Below, one piece after another: positions 35,726 to 45,830 of a DNA stretch of 64,000 bases. Numbering within the stretch: the stretch's first letter is position 1; each line of letters starts with the position of its first letter. This stretch comes from Streptomyces diastatochromogenes (GTDB lineage Bacteria > Actinomycetota > Actinomycetes > Streptomycetales > Streptomycetaceae). Below the pieces are notes generated by a model. It was not told the DNA's origin. It was given only the letters and a program-made list of their open reading frames with translations, and did no database searches. The position numbers were made by a program, and so were the translations under genes. The stretch lies in NCBI GenBank assembly GCA_026913215.1, contig JAPTYK010000001.1:4898001-4962000 (forward strand). The letters run 5' to 3'.

Positions 35726-36404
35726 ACGGCCCACTCCGCGTCCCGTACCGAACCGTCCCGGACGACGACCTCGCGGTCGGAGTACGCGGCGACCCGGGCC
35801 TCGTGGGTGACGAGGACGACGGCGGCGCCGGTGTCCCGGGAGGCGTCGGTGAGGAGCCGCATGACCCGCTCGCCGTTGAGGGAGTCGAGCGCGCCGGTCG
35901 GCTCGTCGGCGAAGATCACGCGCGGGGCGGTGACGAGGGCGCGGGCGACGGCGACGCGCTGGCCCTGGCCGCCGGATATCTCGCCGGGGCGCTTGGCGGC
36001 GACGGCGTCGACCTCCAGGCGGGCGAGCCACTCGGCGGCCCTGGCCTCGGCGGCCTTGCGCTTCTCGCCGTTCAGGCGGAGCGGCAGGGCGACGTTCTCC
36101 ACGCAGGTCAGCTCGGGGACGAGCTGGCCGAACTGGAAGACGAAGCCGAAGTCGGTGCGGCGCAGGGAGCTGCGGGCGCCGTCGGAGAGCGCGGTGAGCT
36201 CGCGTCCGTCGTAGGTGATGGTGCCCGCGTCGGGGCGCACGATGCCGGCCAGGCAGTGCAGGAGCGTCGACTTGCCGGAGCCGGAGGGGCCCATGACGGC
36301 GACGACCTCGCCGCCCGGAGGGCGAAGTCGGCGCCCGCGAGCGCCGGGGTCGGGCCGTAGGCCTTGTCGAGGGCGGTGGCGCGCAGGAGGGGGGTGGTGC
36401 TCAT
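35722..36404 (-). CDS. ABC transporter ATP-binding protein (LolD/MacB type), frameshifted near the N-terminus
   Basis: ATG 36404 gives STTPLLRATALDKAYGPTPAL; one base is missing near 36315, after which Walker A reads VMGPSGSGKSTLLHCLAG. Q-loop VFQFGQLVPELTCVEN, signature GEISGGQGQRVAVARAL, Walker B RVIFADEPTGALDS, switch His in VVLVTHEARVAAYSDRE. This is the usual partner of FtsX-type permeases. Its start overlaps the PadR stop and its stop overlaps the permease start (ATGA both times), so the three genes form one operon. Confidence 0.95.
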
Positions 36405-36925
36405 CGGCGGATCTCCTCGGCGAGGGCGTCGAGGCGGGCGGCGGTCAGCTCCAGCCAGCGCAGGTCCGCTTCCAGGTGGAAGAGGGCGTGGTCGCAGATG
36501 AGCTGGTCGGCGAGGTCGCCGTCCCGCTTGCGCCGGGTGAGCTCGCGCATCAGGCGCAGGTGCTCGGCGCGCTGGGTGTCGAGGATGTCGGCGGCCCCGC
36601 GGCCGGTGAGCAGGGCCAGGACGACCTTGGTGTAGAGCGTGGACTGGAGGTACGGCTCGGGCTTCTCGGGGGTGGCGAGCCACTGGGCGACATCGGTGAT
36701 GCCGGCCTCGGTGATCGCGTACCGCTTCCGCTCCGGGCCGCCGCCGGCCTCGACGCCGTCGACGACGACCAGGCCGTTCTTCAGGAGCCGGGACATCGTC
36801 GAGTAGACCTGGCCGTAGTGGAGCGGCCGGTCCTGGCCGAACTTCTCGTCGAAGGCGCGCTTGAGGTCGTAGCCGTGGCGCGGTCCGGACTCCAGGAGCC
36901 CGAGGAGGGTGTGACCGATGGACAT
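36401..36925 (-). CDS. PadR-family transcriptional regulator
   Basis: 174 residues from ATG 36925, intact. N-terminal winged helix SIGHTLLGLLESGPRHGYDL, QVYSTMSRLLKNGLVVVDGV, KRYAITEAGITDVAQWL; C-terminal helical dimerisation part (LTRRKRDGDLADQLICDHAL to LDALAEEIRR). Two earlier in-frame starts (ATG 36940, GTG 36955) lie inside the presumed promoter/operator, so 36925 is preferred. First gene of the padR-ATPase-permease operon; PadR proteins next to ABC exporters usually repress them and respond to the exported compound. Confidence 0.9.
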   Translation of the reverse strand: MSIGHTLLGLLESGPRHGYDLKRAFDEKFGQDRPLHYGQVYSTMSRLLKNGLVVVDGVEAGGGPERKRYAITEAGITDVAQWLATPEKPEPYLQSTLYTKVVLALLTGRGAADILDTQRAEHLRLMRELTRRKRDGDLADQLICDHALFHLEADLRWLELTAARLDALAEEIRR

Positions 36926-36933
36926 GTCCTCAC

Positions 36934-36963
36934 TGTACATGGGGTGTATACGCACGATGTATA
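36934..36963. promoter_or_regulatory. Probable promoter and PadR operator
   Basis: TGTACA (36934-36939) and two TGTATA copies (36945-36950 and 36958-36963) form closely spaced AT-rich repeats in an otherwise GC-rich gap, immediately before the padR start. PadR sites are typically AT-rich dyads with ATGT/ACAT halves. Assignment rests on position and pattern. Confidence 0.6.
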
Positions 36964-37060
36964 GCTGGACCCGCCGGGGCGGCCGCCAAGAGGAATCAGG
37001 TCTTCACGCAACCATCCGGTCCGCCCGAGCGTCGGTTCCTCTGGGCGTGGGTGCTGATTC

Positions 37061-37081
37061 TCACGTCCTGAAAAGACGTGA
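37061..37081. promoter_or_regulatory. TCACGTC-N7-GACGTGA inverted repeat upstream of the PBP gene
   Basis: Perfect seven-base inverted repeat 107 bases before the PBP start, in the gap shared with divergent padR. Could be an operator or the end of a short upstream transcript; nothing else identifiable between 36964 and 37188. Confidence 0.45.
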
Positions 37082-37188
37082 TCGGTTGTCCTTTGTCCGT
37101 CTCGCCGGTGTTAGCTGTCTGAGCTGATCCGGCGCGAACGGGCTCAGCACCGAGGGCGCCGGACACACGACGAGGAGCGACGGGACAC

Positions 37189-39410
37189 ATGGGCCGACCG
37201 GACAAGGGCAAGGCGAAGAAGCGCGGCATACGCCGCCTCTTCACCTGGAAGAAGATCCTGGGCACCTTCTTCGTGTTCTGCCTGCTCGGCATGGGCGCCC
37301 TCTACGTGGTCTACCTGCTGGTCCCGGTCCCCACGGCCAACGCCGAGGCGACCATGCAGAGCAACATCTACAAGTACTCCAACGGCAAGATCCTCGCCCG
37401 CACCGGCCAGATCAACCGCGAGATCGTCGGCCTGGAGAAGATCCCCCTGCCCGTCCAGCGGGCCTTCGTCGCCGCCGAGAACAAGACCTTCTACAAGGAC
37501 CACGGCGTCGACATCAAGGGCACCACCCGCGCCGCCTGGAACACCATCACCGGCAAGGGCAAGCAGGGCGGCTCGACGATCACCCAGCAGTACGTCAAGA
37601 ACTTCTACCTGAGCCAGGACCAGACCGCGACGCGCAAGCTCAAGGAGATGGTCATCGCCATCAAGGTCGACCAGCGGTCGTCCAAGAGCGAGATCCTCGC
37701 CGGGTACATCAACACCAGCTACTACGGGCGCAGCGCCTACGGCATACAGGCCGCCGCCCGCTCGTACTACGGCGTCGACGCCACCAAGCTGACCACCGCC
37801 CAGGGCGCCTACCTCGCCTCGCTGCTCCAGGCCCCCAACCAGTACGACTGGACCTCCGCCAACGCCACCGGCCGCAAGCTCGTCGAGGAGCGCTGGAACT
37901 ACGTCCTCGACAACATGGTCGGCGAGGGCTGGCTCTCGCCGACCGAGCGCGCGGGCATGAAGTTCCCCGTCCCGCAGAAGCCCAAGCCGCTCCCCGGCAT
38001 GGAGGGCCAGACCGGCTACATCGTCGAGGCCGCCAACCAGGAGCTGGTGCGCCAGGGCATCAGCGAGGAGGACATCAAGGCCGGCGGCTGGACGATCACC
38101 CTCAACATCGACGAGAAGAAGCAGAAGGACCTCGTCAAGGCGGTCGACAAGGAGCTGGAGGCCAAGCTCGACCGCAAGGGCAACGAGAAGCAGGCCACCG
38201 TCCAGGCCGGCGCCACCTCCGTCGACCCGAAGACCGGCGCGGTCGTCGCGCTGTACGGCGGCGTCGGCGCCACCGAGCACTGGATGTCCAACGCCACCCG
38301 CCGCGACTACCAGCCCGCCTCCACCTTCAAGCCGATCGTCCTCGCCTCCGCCGTCGACAACCAGGCCCTTACCCAGGACGGCCGGAAGATCGGCCTCGGC
38401 ACGATCTACGACGGCGACAGCCGGCGGCCGGTCGTCGGCAGCCCCATCGCCTTCGCCCCGGAGAACGAGGACGACCGCAGCTACGGCCCCGTCACCGTCC
38501 AGCGGGCCACCAACAGCTCGATCAACTCGGTCTTCGCCCAGATGATCGTCGACGTCACCCCGGCCAAGGCCAAGAAGACCGCCCTCGCCCTCGGCATGAA
38601 GGACGGCGCGGGCTTCCCCGAGACCCCCGCCATCTCCCTCGGCACCATGGGCGCCTCCACCATGGACATGGCCGGCGCCTACGCCACGCTCGACAACCAC
38701 GGCAAGAAGGTCACCCCGACCGTGGTGAAGACCGCCGAGCACAAGGACCGCACGGTCAAGGGCGCCCAGGGGATCGGCGAGCAGGTCATCAGCCGCGAGG
38801 CCGCCGACACCGCCACCCAGGCCATGACGGGCGTCGTGCGCAGCGGCTCCGGCACCCGCGCCGCCGGTGACTACGAGGCCGCCGGCAAGACCGGCACCTC
38901 CGAGAACAACCGCTCCGCCTGGTTCGTCGGCTACACCCCCGAGCTCGTCACCGCCGTCGGCCTCTTCGGCGAGGACGCCAAGGGCAACCAGGTCACCCTC
39001 ACCAACACCATCAACGACGGCCGCGCCAACGGTGGCCGTACGCCCGCCGAGATCTGGGGCGACTACACCGAGCGCGCCCTGAACGGCGGCTCGGACGCCA
39101 CCTTCGACCTGGAGACCGACGGCGCCGCCCCGGACGGCACGCTCCCGGACCCCACCGCCACCAGCGAGGCCCCGGCGACCGAGGAGCCGACCGAGGCGCC
39201 GACGACGGCCACCACGGCCCCGACCACCCCGCCGACCTCGCCCACCACCACGCCGGCGCAGCCGACGGACCCCGTCACCACGCCGCCGGATCCCACCCAG
39301 GAGCCGACGACGCCCCCACCTTCCCGACGGCCCCGCCCACCTCGGTCCAGCCGCCGGACGCCGGCGGCGACCCGAACGCGAACAGCACCGGCCGCCCTAA
39401 CAACGGCTGA
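37189..39410 (+). CDS. Bifunctional class A penicillin-binding protein
   Basis: About 740 residues. Short basic cytosolic tail, membrane helix (KILGTFFVFCLLGMGALYVV), GT51 transglycosylase domain (RAFVAAENKTFYKDHGVD with the catalytic Glu; GGSTITQQYVKNFYL; GYINTSYYGRSAYGIQAAA), then a transpeptidase domain with Ser in PASTFKPIVLASA, S-x-N in ATNSSINSVFA and KTG in AAGKTGTSE. The tail is Thr/Pro-rich. One C is missing near 39312; restored, the tail ends DPNANSTGRPNNG and stops at 39408. It polymerises and crosslinks peptidoglycan at the outer face of the membrane. ATG 37189. Confidence 0.95.
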
Positions 39411-39413
39411 CGC

Positions 39414-39457
39414 ACGACCGAAGGCCGGACCCCGCACGGGGTCCGGCCTTCGGTCGT
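39414..39457. terminator. Bidirectional terminator between PBP and phosphatase genes
   Basis: A perfect 20-base-pair stem (39414-39433 with 39438-39457) closed by loop GCAC, between two convergent stops. Confidence 0.93.
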
Positions 39458-39471
39458 ACGCGTACGGCGGC

Positions 39472-41726
39472 TCAGGTACGGGTCGCCAGCTCGAACCAGA
39501 CGACCTTGCCGCCCGACAGACGGGTCGCCCCCACCGCCGCGCCAGCCGGTTCACCAGGAAGAGCCCGCGCCCGCCCTCGTCGGTGTCCCGCGCCCGCCGC
39601 TGCCGGGGCAGCTGCGGCGAGTCGTCGCCGACCTCGCAGCGCAGCACGTCCGTGCGGAGCAGCCGCAGGGTCACCGGCCGCTCCGCGTACCGCACGGCGT
39701 TCGTCACGACCTCGCTGATCAGCAGCTCGACCGAGTCCGTCAGCTCCTCCAGGTCCCAGCGGGCGAGCGCCCGCCGGGCCAGCCGCCGGGCCCGGCCCGG
39801 GGCCGCGTCCTCCGGCTCCAGGAACCAGTACGCCACGTCGCTCGGCGCGATCCCGTCGAACCGGGCCGCGAGCAGCGCGATGTCGTCGTCCCGGTCGCCC
39901 GGACCCAGCATGTCCAGGACGTCGTCGCAGAGCGCCTCCAGCGGCGGCGAGTGGTCCGGGCCCGTCAGCTGCGCGGTCGCCGCGAGGCGCTCCCGCAGCT
40001 GCTCGATCCCGGTCCACACGTCCCGCAGCCGGGACTCGACCAGACCGTCCGTGTAGAGCAGCAGCGTGGCGCCCGCCGGGGCGTCCAGCTCGACCGCCTC
40101 GAAGTCCACCCCGCCGACCCCGATCGGGGCGCCGGGCGGCACCCGCAGCACCTCGGCACGGCCGCCCAGGTGGAGCAGTATCGGCGGCGGATGGCCCGCG
40201 TTCGCGACCGTGATCCGGTGCGAGACCGGGTCGTACACCGCGTACATGCAGGTCGCCATGCGGTCCTGGCCGAGCCGCTGCGCCTGCTCGTCCAGGTGGT
40301 GCAGGACCTCCTGCGGCGGCAGGTCGAGACCGGCCAGGGTCTGCGCGGTGGTGCGCAGCTGGCCCATGATCGCCGCCGAGGTCATGGAGTGGCCCATGAC
40401 GTCGCCGACGACCAGGGCGACCCGGCTGCCGGGCAGCGGGATCGCGTCGTACCAGTCGCCGCCGACCCGCGCCGTCTCCGCCGCCGGGAGGTAGCGCGAG
40501 GCCAGCCTGACGCCGGTCGGCTGCGGCAGCGAGTCCGGCAGCATCGTCCGCTGGAGCTCGTCCGCGATGTACGCCTCGCGGCCGTACAGGACGGCCTTGT
40601 CGATGCCGAGCGCGGTGTGCGTGGCCAGCTGCGCCGCGACGAGCAGGTCGTTCGGCTCGAAGCCGGGCTGCTCGGGGCGGCGCAGGAACACGGCGGCACC
40701 GATCACCCGGCGCCGGCCGCGCAGCGGCGCGAGCACCGCGCGCAGCCCGCCGGGCAGCGGGTGCTCGGGGCCGAGCAGCTCGGTCAGCGCCGCCTTGGCG
40801 GCCGCGGAGTCGCCGAAGACCGGCCGCACCCCGCGCAGCACCTCGGCGAGCGCCCCGCCGTTCCGTACCTCGCAGAGTTCGGCCGCGGGGTTGGATCCGG
40901 ATCGGGTACGAGGACCAGCTCCTCGCCCTCCAGATCGCTTAACCGGAGCCGGTCGGTGCGGCGCAGCCGCAGCACGAAGGGCGCCACCGGACGCTCGTCG
41001 CCCACCGGGAGCGGGTCGCGCAGGTAGACCAGGATCTCGTCGGAGAAGGTCGGCACGGTGGCCCGGCACAGACCGAGGACGATCTCGTCCAGGTCGATGC
41101 CGCGCGCGATCCGCCGGGTCGCCGCCCCGACGAACCGCAGCCGGTCGCCCTCCCGCCGCGCGGTGGTGTCCCCGCCGCGCACCCCGCCGTCGGGGTGCTG
41201 CGGGGAGACGGCGACGGCCACGACCCGGGGCCGCCGGGGTGACCGGCACCGCTCGGGCGGTCGGTGCCGGCGGTGTCCGGGTGGTCCGTGCCGCCGGGGA
41301 CGCCCGGCCGGCCGGTGCCCTCGGGCGTGGCCGGGTGGTCGGTGGCGCCCGTGGTGCCGGGGCCGCCGAGGGGTCCGGGTCCGTCGGCTGGGCGGGCACG
41401 TCCGGGGTCGGCGCCGGGGCCGGGGACGCGGGGCCGCCGGGCCGCCTGCCGTACCGGGCAGCTCGGAGGGCAGGCCGCCGCCGCCTCCTGGCGAGGGCGC
41501 GCGCGTTCCTGCGACCGGGCAGCCAGGGGCTGCCGGCCTTCGTGGGAGGTGGGATGCTCCGTCACGCGTGGGGTTCCGTCCGTCCGGGCCGGTGGTGCGA
41601 TGCACTCGCTCTTCTCGCCGATGCCGCGCCTTCGGCGGGGGTAAACCCCTCGTATGCAGCGGATGTGGACGTTCCGCGAGCTGCGGCAACGGCAGGGGTC
41701 GGAACACCCGGGCGCACGTCCGGCAC
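39472..41726 (-). CDS. SpoIIE-type PP2C phosphatase with GAF and anti-sigma kinase (HATPase) domains, frameshifted
   Basis: Order: disordered Gly/Pro/Thr-rich N-terminus, a GAF-like domain (FSDEILVYLRDPLPVG, ELLGPEHPLPGG, GAAVFLRRPEQPGFEPND), the SpoIIE phosphatase (VGGDWYDAIPLPG, VVGDVMGHSMTSAAIMGQLR, LLLYTDGLVESR, GDRDDDIALLAARFDG with metal-binding Asp residues), then a histidine-kinase-like ATPase (LLISEVVTNAVRYAERPV, GGRGLFLVNRLARRWG). Such proteins set anti-anti-sigma phosphorylation state. Breaks near 41240, 40900 and 39530. GTG 41726 behind GGGGGAG gives an upstream frame that ends exactly on GTG 41565 (GTGA), which most likely means the true start is 41726 with one more missing base near 41565. 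Confidence 0.85.
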
Positions 41727-41876
41727 TGCTCTCCCCCTCGTGGATGACTTCTGGTCAGGTCCTGTGCTGTGCTCAGTCGTTGACGTGCTGTTCGGTCGGT
41801 CTGACGTGGCGTTCGATGCGTCTGTGTCGTGCGGAGGACGATCCTACGTTTGAACCCCGGGGGCGCATCAAGGGTC

Positions 41877-42542
41877 TCACGGCGCCGTGTGCGCCGGAGT
41901 GCGGTCCCAGTCCGCCGGCAGTTCGGGAACTCGCCATTCCGGATCGGGCCGCCAGTCCTCCCAGCCGTCCGCGAACGGAGCCCCCCAGGTCTTGATCCGC
42001 TCCACCGCCCGCTCCCCGGCCGCCCGCACCCGCTCGGCCTGCTCGGGGCTCATCAGGCCGGACCGCTGGGCCTGTGCGAACTCGTCCTCGTCCCGCCACA
42101 GCCAGCTGCGGTCGGGGTAGACGGAGATGTCGAGGAAGTGGTCCTCGGAGTCGAGGCCGCCGGACCAGCGGACCCGCGGCTCCTCCAGGTTCACGTACCA
42201 GCTGCGGAAGCGCCAGCCGCGCTCCCAGAACAGCCAGACCGACCAGGGCTCGCCGGGCCGGGCCAGCTTCAGCACCCCGCTGCCGGCCCAGCGCGCGCGC
42301 TCGGTGGTGCGCGGGGCGGTGTAGCGGGTGGCGAGCGGCTCGTCGTGGACGGGCGTGCCGTCGGCGAGCACGGGCCGGACGCACTCGGTGCCGGGCGCCA
42401 TCCAGACCGCGAGCAGGTCCGGGGTGTCCTGCACGACCGTCACCGGCCGGCAGATGTGCACCGCGCCGGTGCCGTTGCCGCGGTAGCGCCAGAGGATGTG
42501 ATCCCCCGGCGCCCAGTGCTGAGAGCCGTCCGATCCTGTCAT
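41877..42542 (-). CDS. DUF402 domain protein
   Basis: 221 residues, intact, ATG 42542. DUF402 region: WAPGDHILWRYRGNGTGAVH, PVHDEPLATRYTAPRTT, LFWERGWRFRSWYVNLEEP and GLDSEDHFLDISVYPDRSW LWRDEDEF, with the conserved Asp/Glu cluster. The fold is shared with FomD, which hydrolyses a cytidylyl phosphonate, and with other nucleoside diphosphate phosphohydrolases. Streptomyces genomes hold several paralogues of unknown substrate. The promoter region carries two direct GCTACCGGCCGGTC copies. Confidence 0.88.
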   Translation of the reverse strand: MTGSDGSQHWAPGDHILWRYRGNGTGAVHICRPVTVVQDTPDLLAVWMAPGTECVRPVLADGTPVHDEPLATRYTAPRTTERARWAGSGVLKLARPGEPWSVWLFWERGWRFRSWYVNLEEPRVRWSGGLDSEDHFLDISVYPDRSWLWRDEDEFAQAQRSGLMSPEQAERVRAAGERAVERIKTWGAPFADGWEDWRPDPEWRVPELPADWDRTPAHTAP

Positions 42543-42600
42543 GCGCAGATCTTAGGGGCGCGCTCCCACGACCGCTGCGGTGCAGATCACGGAGGGGACG

Positions 42601-42628
42601 GCTACCGGCCGGTCGCTACCGGCCGGTC
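42601..42628. promoter_or_regulatory. Direct repeat of a palindromic box (GCTACCGGCCGGTC x2)
   Basis: Two identical, adjacent 14-base copies, each with the palindrome ACCGGCCGGT. Placed between the fumC stop and the DUF402 gene start, 58 bases before the latter. The same box recurs at 44106 and twice near 47.03 kb. Confidence 0.6.
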
Positions 42629-42644
42629 ACCTGGGGGCGTCCCC

Positions 42645-44045
42645 CTACGGGTGCGTCATGCGCAGCACGTCCAGCGCCTCGTCGAGCTGCTCGACGGTCA
42701 GGTCGCCCCGCTCGACGTATCCGGAGTCGAGGACCACCTCGCGGATGGTCCGCCGCTCGGCGAGGGACCTCTTCGCGACCTTGGCGGCCTCCTCGTAGCC
42801 GATGTACTTGTTCAGCGGGGTGACGACGGACGGCGAGGACTCGGCGTACTCGCGGGCGCGCTCCACGTTCGCCGTGATGCCGTCGACCGTGCGGTCGGCG
42901 AGCAGCCGGGAGGCGTTGGCGAGGAGCCGTACGGATTCCAGGAGGTTCTTGGCCATCACCGGCAGCATCACGTTGAGCTCGAAGTTCCCGGCCGCGCCCG
43001 CCACCGCCACGGTGGTGTCGTTTCCGGTCACCTGCGCGGCGACCATCAGGACCGCCTCGGGGATCACCGGGTTGACCTTGCCGGGCATGATCGAGGAGCC
43101 GGGCTGGAGGTCGGGGAGGTTGATCTCGGCGAGGCCGGTGCGGGGGCCGCTGGCCATCCAGCGCAGATCGTTGGCGATCTTGGTGAGCGAGACGGCGATG
43201 GTCCTGAGCTGGCCGGACGTCTCCACCAGGGCGTCGCGGGCGCCCTGGGCCTCGAAGTGGTCGCGGGCCTCGGTCAGCGGCAGTCCGGTGGCGCGGGCGA
43301 CCTCGGCGATGACGGCCGCGGAGAAGCCCGCCGGGGTGTTGATGCCGGTGCCCACCGCCGTACCGCCGAGGGGGAGTTCGGCGAGCCGGGGGAGTGCCGC
43401 GCGCAGCCGCTCGGCGCCGTACCTGACCTGGGCCGCGTAGCCGCCGAACTCCTGGCCGAGGGTGACCGGGGTGGCGTCCATCAGATGCGTGCGACCGGAC
43501 TTCACCACCGTCGAGAATTCGGCTGATTTTCGCTCCAGCGCGGTGGCCAGGTGGTCGAGCGCGGGGATCAGGTCGCGGGTGACGGCGCCGGTGGCCGCGA
43601 TGTGGATGGACGAGGGGAAGACGTCGTTCGAGGACTGCGAGGCGTTGACGTGGTCGTTGGGGTGGACCTCGCGGCCCTCGGGGAGCCGCTCGGTGGCGAG
43701 GGTGGCGATGACCTCGTTGGCGTTCATGTTGGACGAGGTGCCCGAGCCGGTCTGGAAGACGTCCACGGGGAAGTGCTCGTCCCAGCGCCCCTCCGCGACC
43801 TCCTCGGCGGCCGAGGCGATGGCCCCGGCGCGGTCCTCGTCGATCACCCCGAGCCCGGCGTTGACCTTGGCGGCCGCGGCCTTGATCCGGGCCAGGGCCT
43901 CGATGTGGGCGCGCTCCAGGCGCTGCCCGGAGACCGGGAAGTTCTCCACGGCCCGCTGGGTCTGGGCCCGCCACTTGGCGCGGGCGGGAACCCGCACCTC
44001 ACCCATGGAGTCGTGCTCGATCCGGTAGCCGTCGTCCTCGTGCAT
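42645..44045 (-). CDS. fumC: Class II fumarate hydratase
   Basis: 466 residues, intact, ATG 44045 after AGGAGG. Iron-independent fumarase of the TCA cycle, cytosolic tetramer. The superfamily signature GSSIMPGKVNP holds the catalytic Ser loop; TGSGTSSNMNANEV, HPNDHVNASQSSNDVFP and SGRTHLMDATPVTLGQEF form the remaining active-site regions, the last with the His that distinguishes fumarase. It lies 3.1 kb from a class I (iron-sulphur) fumarase gene in the same orientation. Divergent from a secreted lipase-like gene. Confidence 0.97.
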   Translation of the reverse strand: MHEDDGYRIEHDSMGEVRVPARAKWRAQTQRAVENFPVSGQRLERAHIEALARIKAAAAKVNAGLGVIDEDRAGAIASAAEEVAEGRWDEHFPVDVFQTGSGTSSNMNANEVIATLATERLPEGREVHPNDHVNASQSSNDVFPSSIHIAATGAVTRDLIPALDHLATALERKSAEFSTVVKSGRTHLMDATPVTLGQEFGGYAAQVRYGAERLRAALPRLAELPLGGTAVGTGINTPAGFSAAVIAEVARATGLPLTEARDHFEAQGARDALVETSGQLRTIAVSLTKIANDLRWMASGPRTGLAEINLPDLQPGSSIMPGKVNPVIPEAVLMVAAQVTGNDTTVAVAGAAGNFELNVMLPVMAKNLLESVRLLANASRLLADRTVDGITANVERAREYAESSPSVVTPLNKYIGYEEAAKVAKRSLAERRTIREVVLDSGYVERGDLTVEQLDEALDVLRMTHP

Positions 44046-44105
44046 GTTCTTCAACCTCCTGAAAAAGATGAGCACTTGTCTTGTTCGATGTATTCCCAAG
44101 CCGCC

Positions 44106-44117
44106 TACCGGCCAGTA
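44106..44117. promoter_or_regulatory. TACCGGCCAGTA box in the fumC/SGNH hydrolase gap
   Basis: A 12-base near-palindrome, 35 bases before the SGNH hydrolase start and about 60 bases before fumC on the other strand. Member of the box family seen at 42.6 and 47.0 kb. Confidence 0.55.
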
Positions 44118-44151
44118 AAAACCGTGGGTAACCCCACTTCCAGGAGGCGCA

Positions 44152-45678
44152 GTGAAGCGCACCAGGTACCAACTCCGCTGGCCACTCGCGGTCGTCGCAC
44201 GCGGCGGCGGCCCTCGGCAGCATGACCGCCGCCGCCCCGCCGGCGCGGCCGACACGAGCACGACGGCCGGAATCACCTCCGTACCGCTCTCTCCCGAGCT
44301 GGAGGCGATCCGGGCGGCCGAGGCCACCAAGATCTACGGCAGCCCCGAGGAGCGCCCGCTCGCGCAGCGCAAGACCGGTCTGATCTCGCTGGGCGACAGC
44401 GAGATCTCCGGCGAGGGCGTCGGCACGTACGAATCGCCGACCAACGGGCCCACCAACTGGTGCCACCGCTCGCCCGACGCCGCCATCCACCGCACCGGAA
44501 TCCCCGCGGACCTCACGTTCAACGTGGCCTGCTCCGGCGCGTACACCGGCAACATCCGGATCGGCGGCAGCAAGCAGTACGCCGACGAGCTCGTCCAGAG
44601 CGACAACCTCGCGATCAAGGCGCGCAACACCCGCATCAAGATGGTGCTGCTCGTCGCCGGAGCCAACGACGACCTCCAGTTCGGCCCGGTCATGACCGAC
44701 TGCGTCCAGCGCTTCGTCCTCAGCCAGGGCACCTGCGAGCCCAAGTACGCCCCCGGCTGGCAGGCCCGCGTCGACGCGCTCGTCCCCAAGGTCGAGCAGA
44801 CGGTCACCGACCTCAAGACCGTCATGCGGGGCGCCGGATACGCCGACGGCGACTACAAGCTCGTCGTCATGGGCTACCCCAGCCCGATCGGCCCCGACTT
44901 CTACGACAACCCGAACTTCCCCGGCAAGCTCTCCTGCGGCGGCATGGGCTACGACTCCGACACCAAGTGGGGCCGCAACACCGCCGTTCCCGCCTTCGAG
45001 CGCGGCATGCGGAAGATCGCGGCCGACACCGGGGCCACCTTCCTCGACAACTCGCGCCTCTTCCACGGCCACGAGGTCTGCATGGAGGACACCTGGGCCC
45101 GGGGCCTCTACATCGACCTCTCCAAGCCCGGCGGCATCGACGAGAACTCCGTGCGCCAGTCCTTCCACCCCAACAGGAGCGGCCACGGCGCCTTCGCCTC
45201 CTGCCTGACCCAGATCTACAACGCGGGCGTGCGCGAGGCGGGCTGCGCCGACGTCAACTCCTCCGGCACCCCGACGCTCTTCCCGCTCGCCTGGGACGAC
45301 GCGTACCAGCCGCTGAGGAACCAGGCCACCGGCAACTGCCTGGACGTCAACGCCTCCGAGTCGGCCAACGGGACCGCCGTCCTCGGCTGGGACTGCCACG
45401 GCGGCCGCAACCAGGGCTGGTGGTACGACTCCGCCCGGCAGACCCTCCACACCCAGCTCACCCAGGACCGCTGCCTGGACGTGCCGGGAGCCGTCTACCA
45501 GACCGGCAAGGCCCTCATCATCTGGAACTGCAGCGGCGCGGCCAACCAGAAGTTCGTCCGTGACGGCGCCACCGTCCGGCCCGCCGCCGCGACCGGACTC
45601 TGCCTCACCCAGGGCGCGGCGAAGGAGCCGATCCGGCTCCAGAACTGCGACGGCTCCGCGAACCAGAAGTTCGCGTAG
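44152..45678 (+). CDS. Secreted SGNH/GDSL hydrolase with C-terminal ricin-type lectin domain
   Basis: GTG 44152 after CAGGAGGCGC. The signal peptide is broken by two small indels (44190-44245) but reads as a hydrophobic stretch ending PPARA before ADTSTTAGI. Catalytic domain: LISLGDSEISGEGVGTYE (nucleophile Ser), VAGANDDLQFG (block III-like Asn) and the Asp/His block QSFHPNRSGHGAFASCL. From about residue 380 a ricin B-type lectin domain has QATGNCLDVNASESANGT, RCLDVPGAVYQTGKALII and NQKF repeats. Likely an extracellular esterase/lipase binding glycans or cell-wall sugars. About 508 residues. Confidence 0.9.
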   Translation: MKRTRYQLRWPLAVVARGGGPRQHDRRRPAGAADTSTTAGITSVPLSPELEAIRAAEATKIYGSPEERPLAQRKTGLISLGDSEISGEGVGTYESPTNGPTNWCHRSPDAAIHRTGIPADLTFNVACSGAYTGNIRIGGSKQYADELVQSDNLAIKARNTRIKMVLLVAGANDDLQFGPVMTDCVQRFVLSQGTCEPKYAPGWQARVDALVPKVEQTVTDLKTVMRGAGYADGDYKLVVMGYPSPIGPDFYDNPNFPGKLSCGGMGYDSDTKWGRNTAVPAFERGMRKIAADTGATFLDNSRLFHGHEVCMEDTWARGLYIDLSKPGGIDENSVRQSFHPNRSGHGAFASCLTQIYNAGVREAGCADVNSSGTPTLFPLAWDDAYQPLRNQATGNCLDVNASESANGTAVLGWDCHGGRNQGWWYDSARQTLHTQLTQDRCLDVPGAVYQTGKALIIWNCSGAANQKFVRDGATVRPAAATGLCLTQGAAKEPIRLQNCDGSANQKFA

Positions 45679-45690
45679 GGCCCTGGAACG

Positions 45691-45725
45691 CCGCGGCCTC
45701 CGTCCGGTGCGGGACGGGGCCGCGG
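45691..45725 (+). terminator. Hairpin terminator after the SGNH hydrolase gene
   Basis: CCGCGGCC-T-CCGTCC at 45691-45704 pairs with GGACGGGGCCGCGG, one bulged T, loop about five bases. No T tract. Confidence 0.6.
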
Positions 45726-45830
45726 TCATGCCCGGAGGGCGGTGGCCTCACCCGGACGGGCGAAGTCGCGATGATCGCCGGACAATGTGAAGCGTGCCGA
45801 GGGGGACCCCCATCCCACGGGAGGCAGGAC

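Noticed and set aside
41264..41644. Plus-strand frame encoding Val-Pro-Pro-Gly repeats
   Set aside because: Antisense of the disordered N-terminus of the SpoIIE-type phosphatase.
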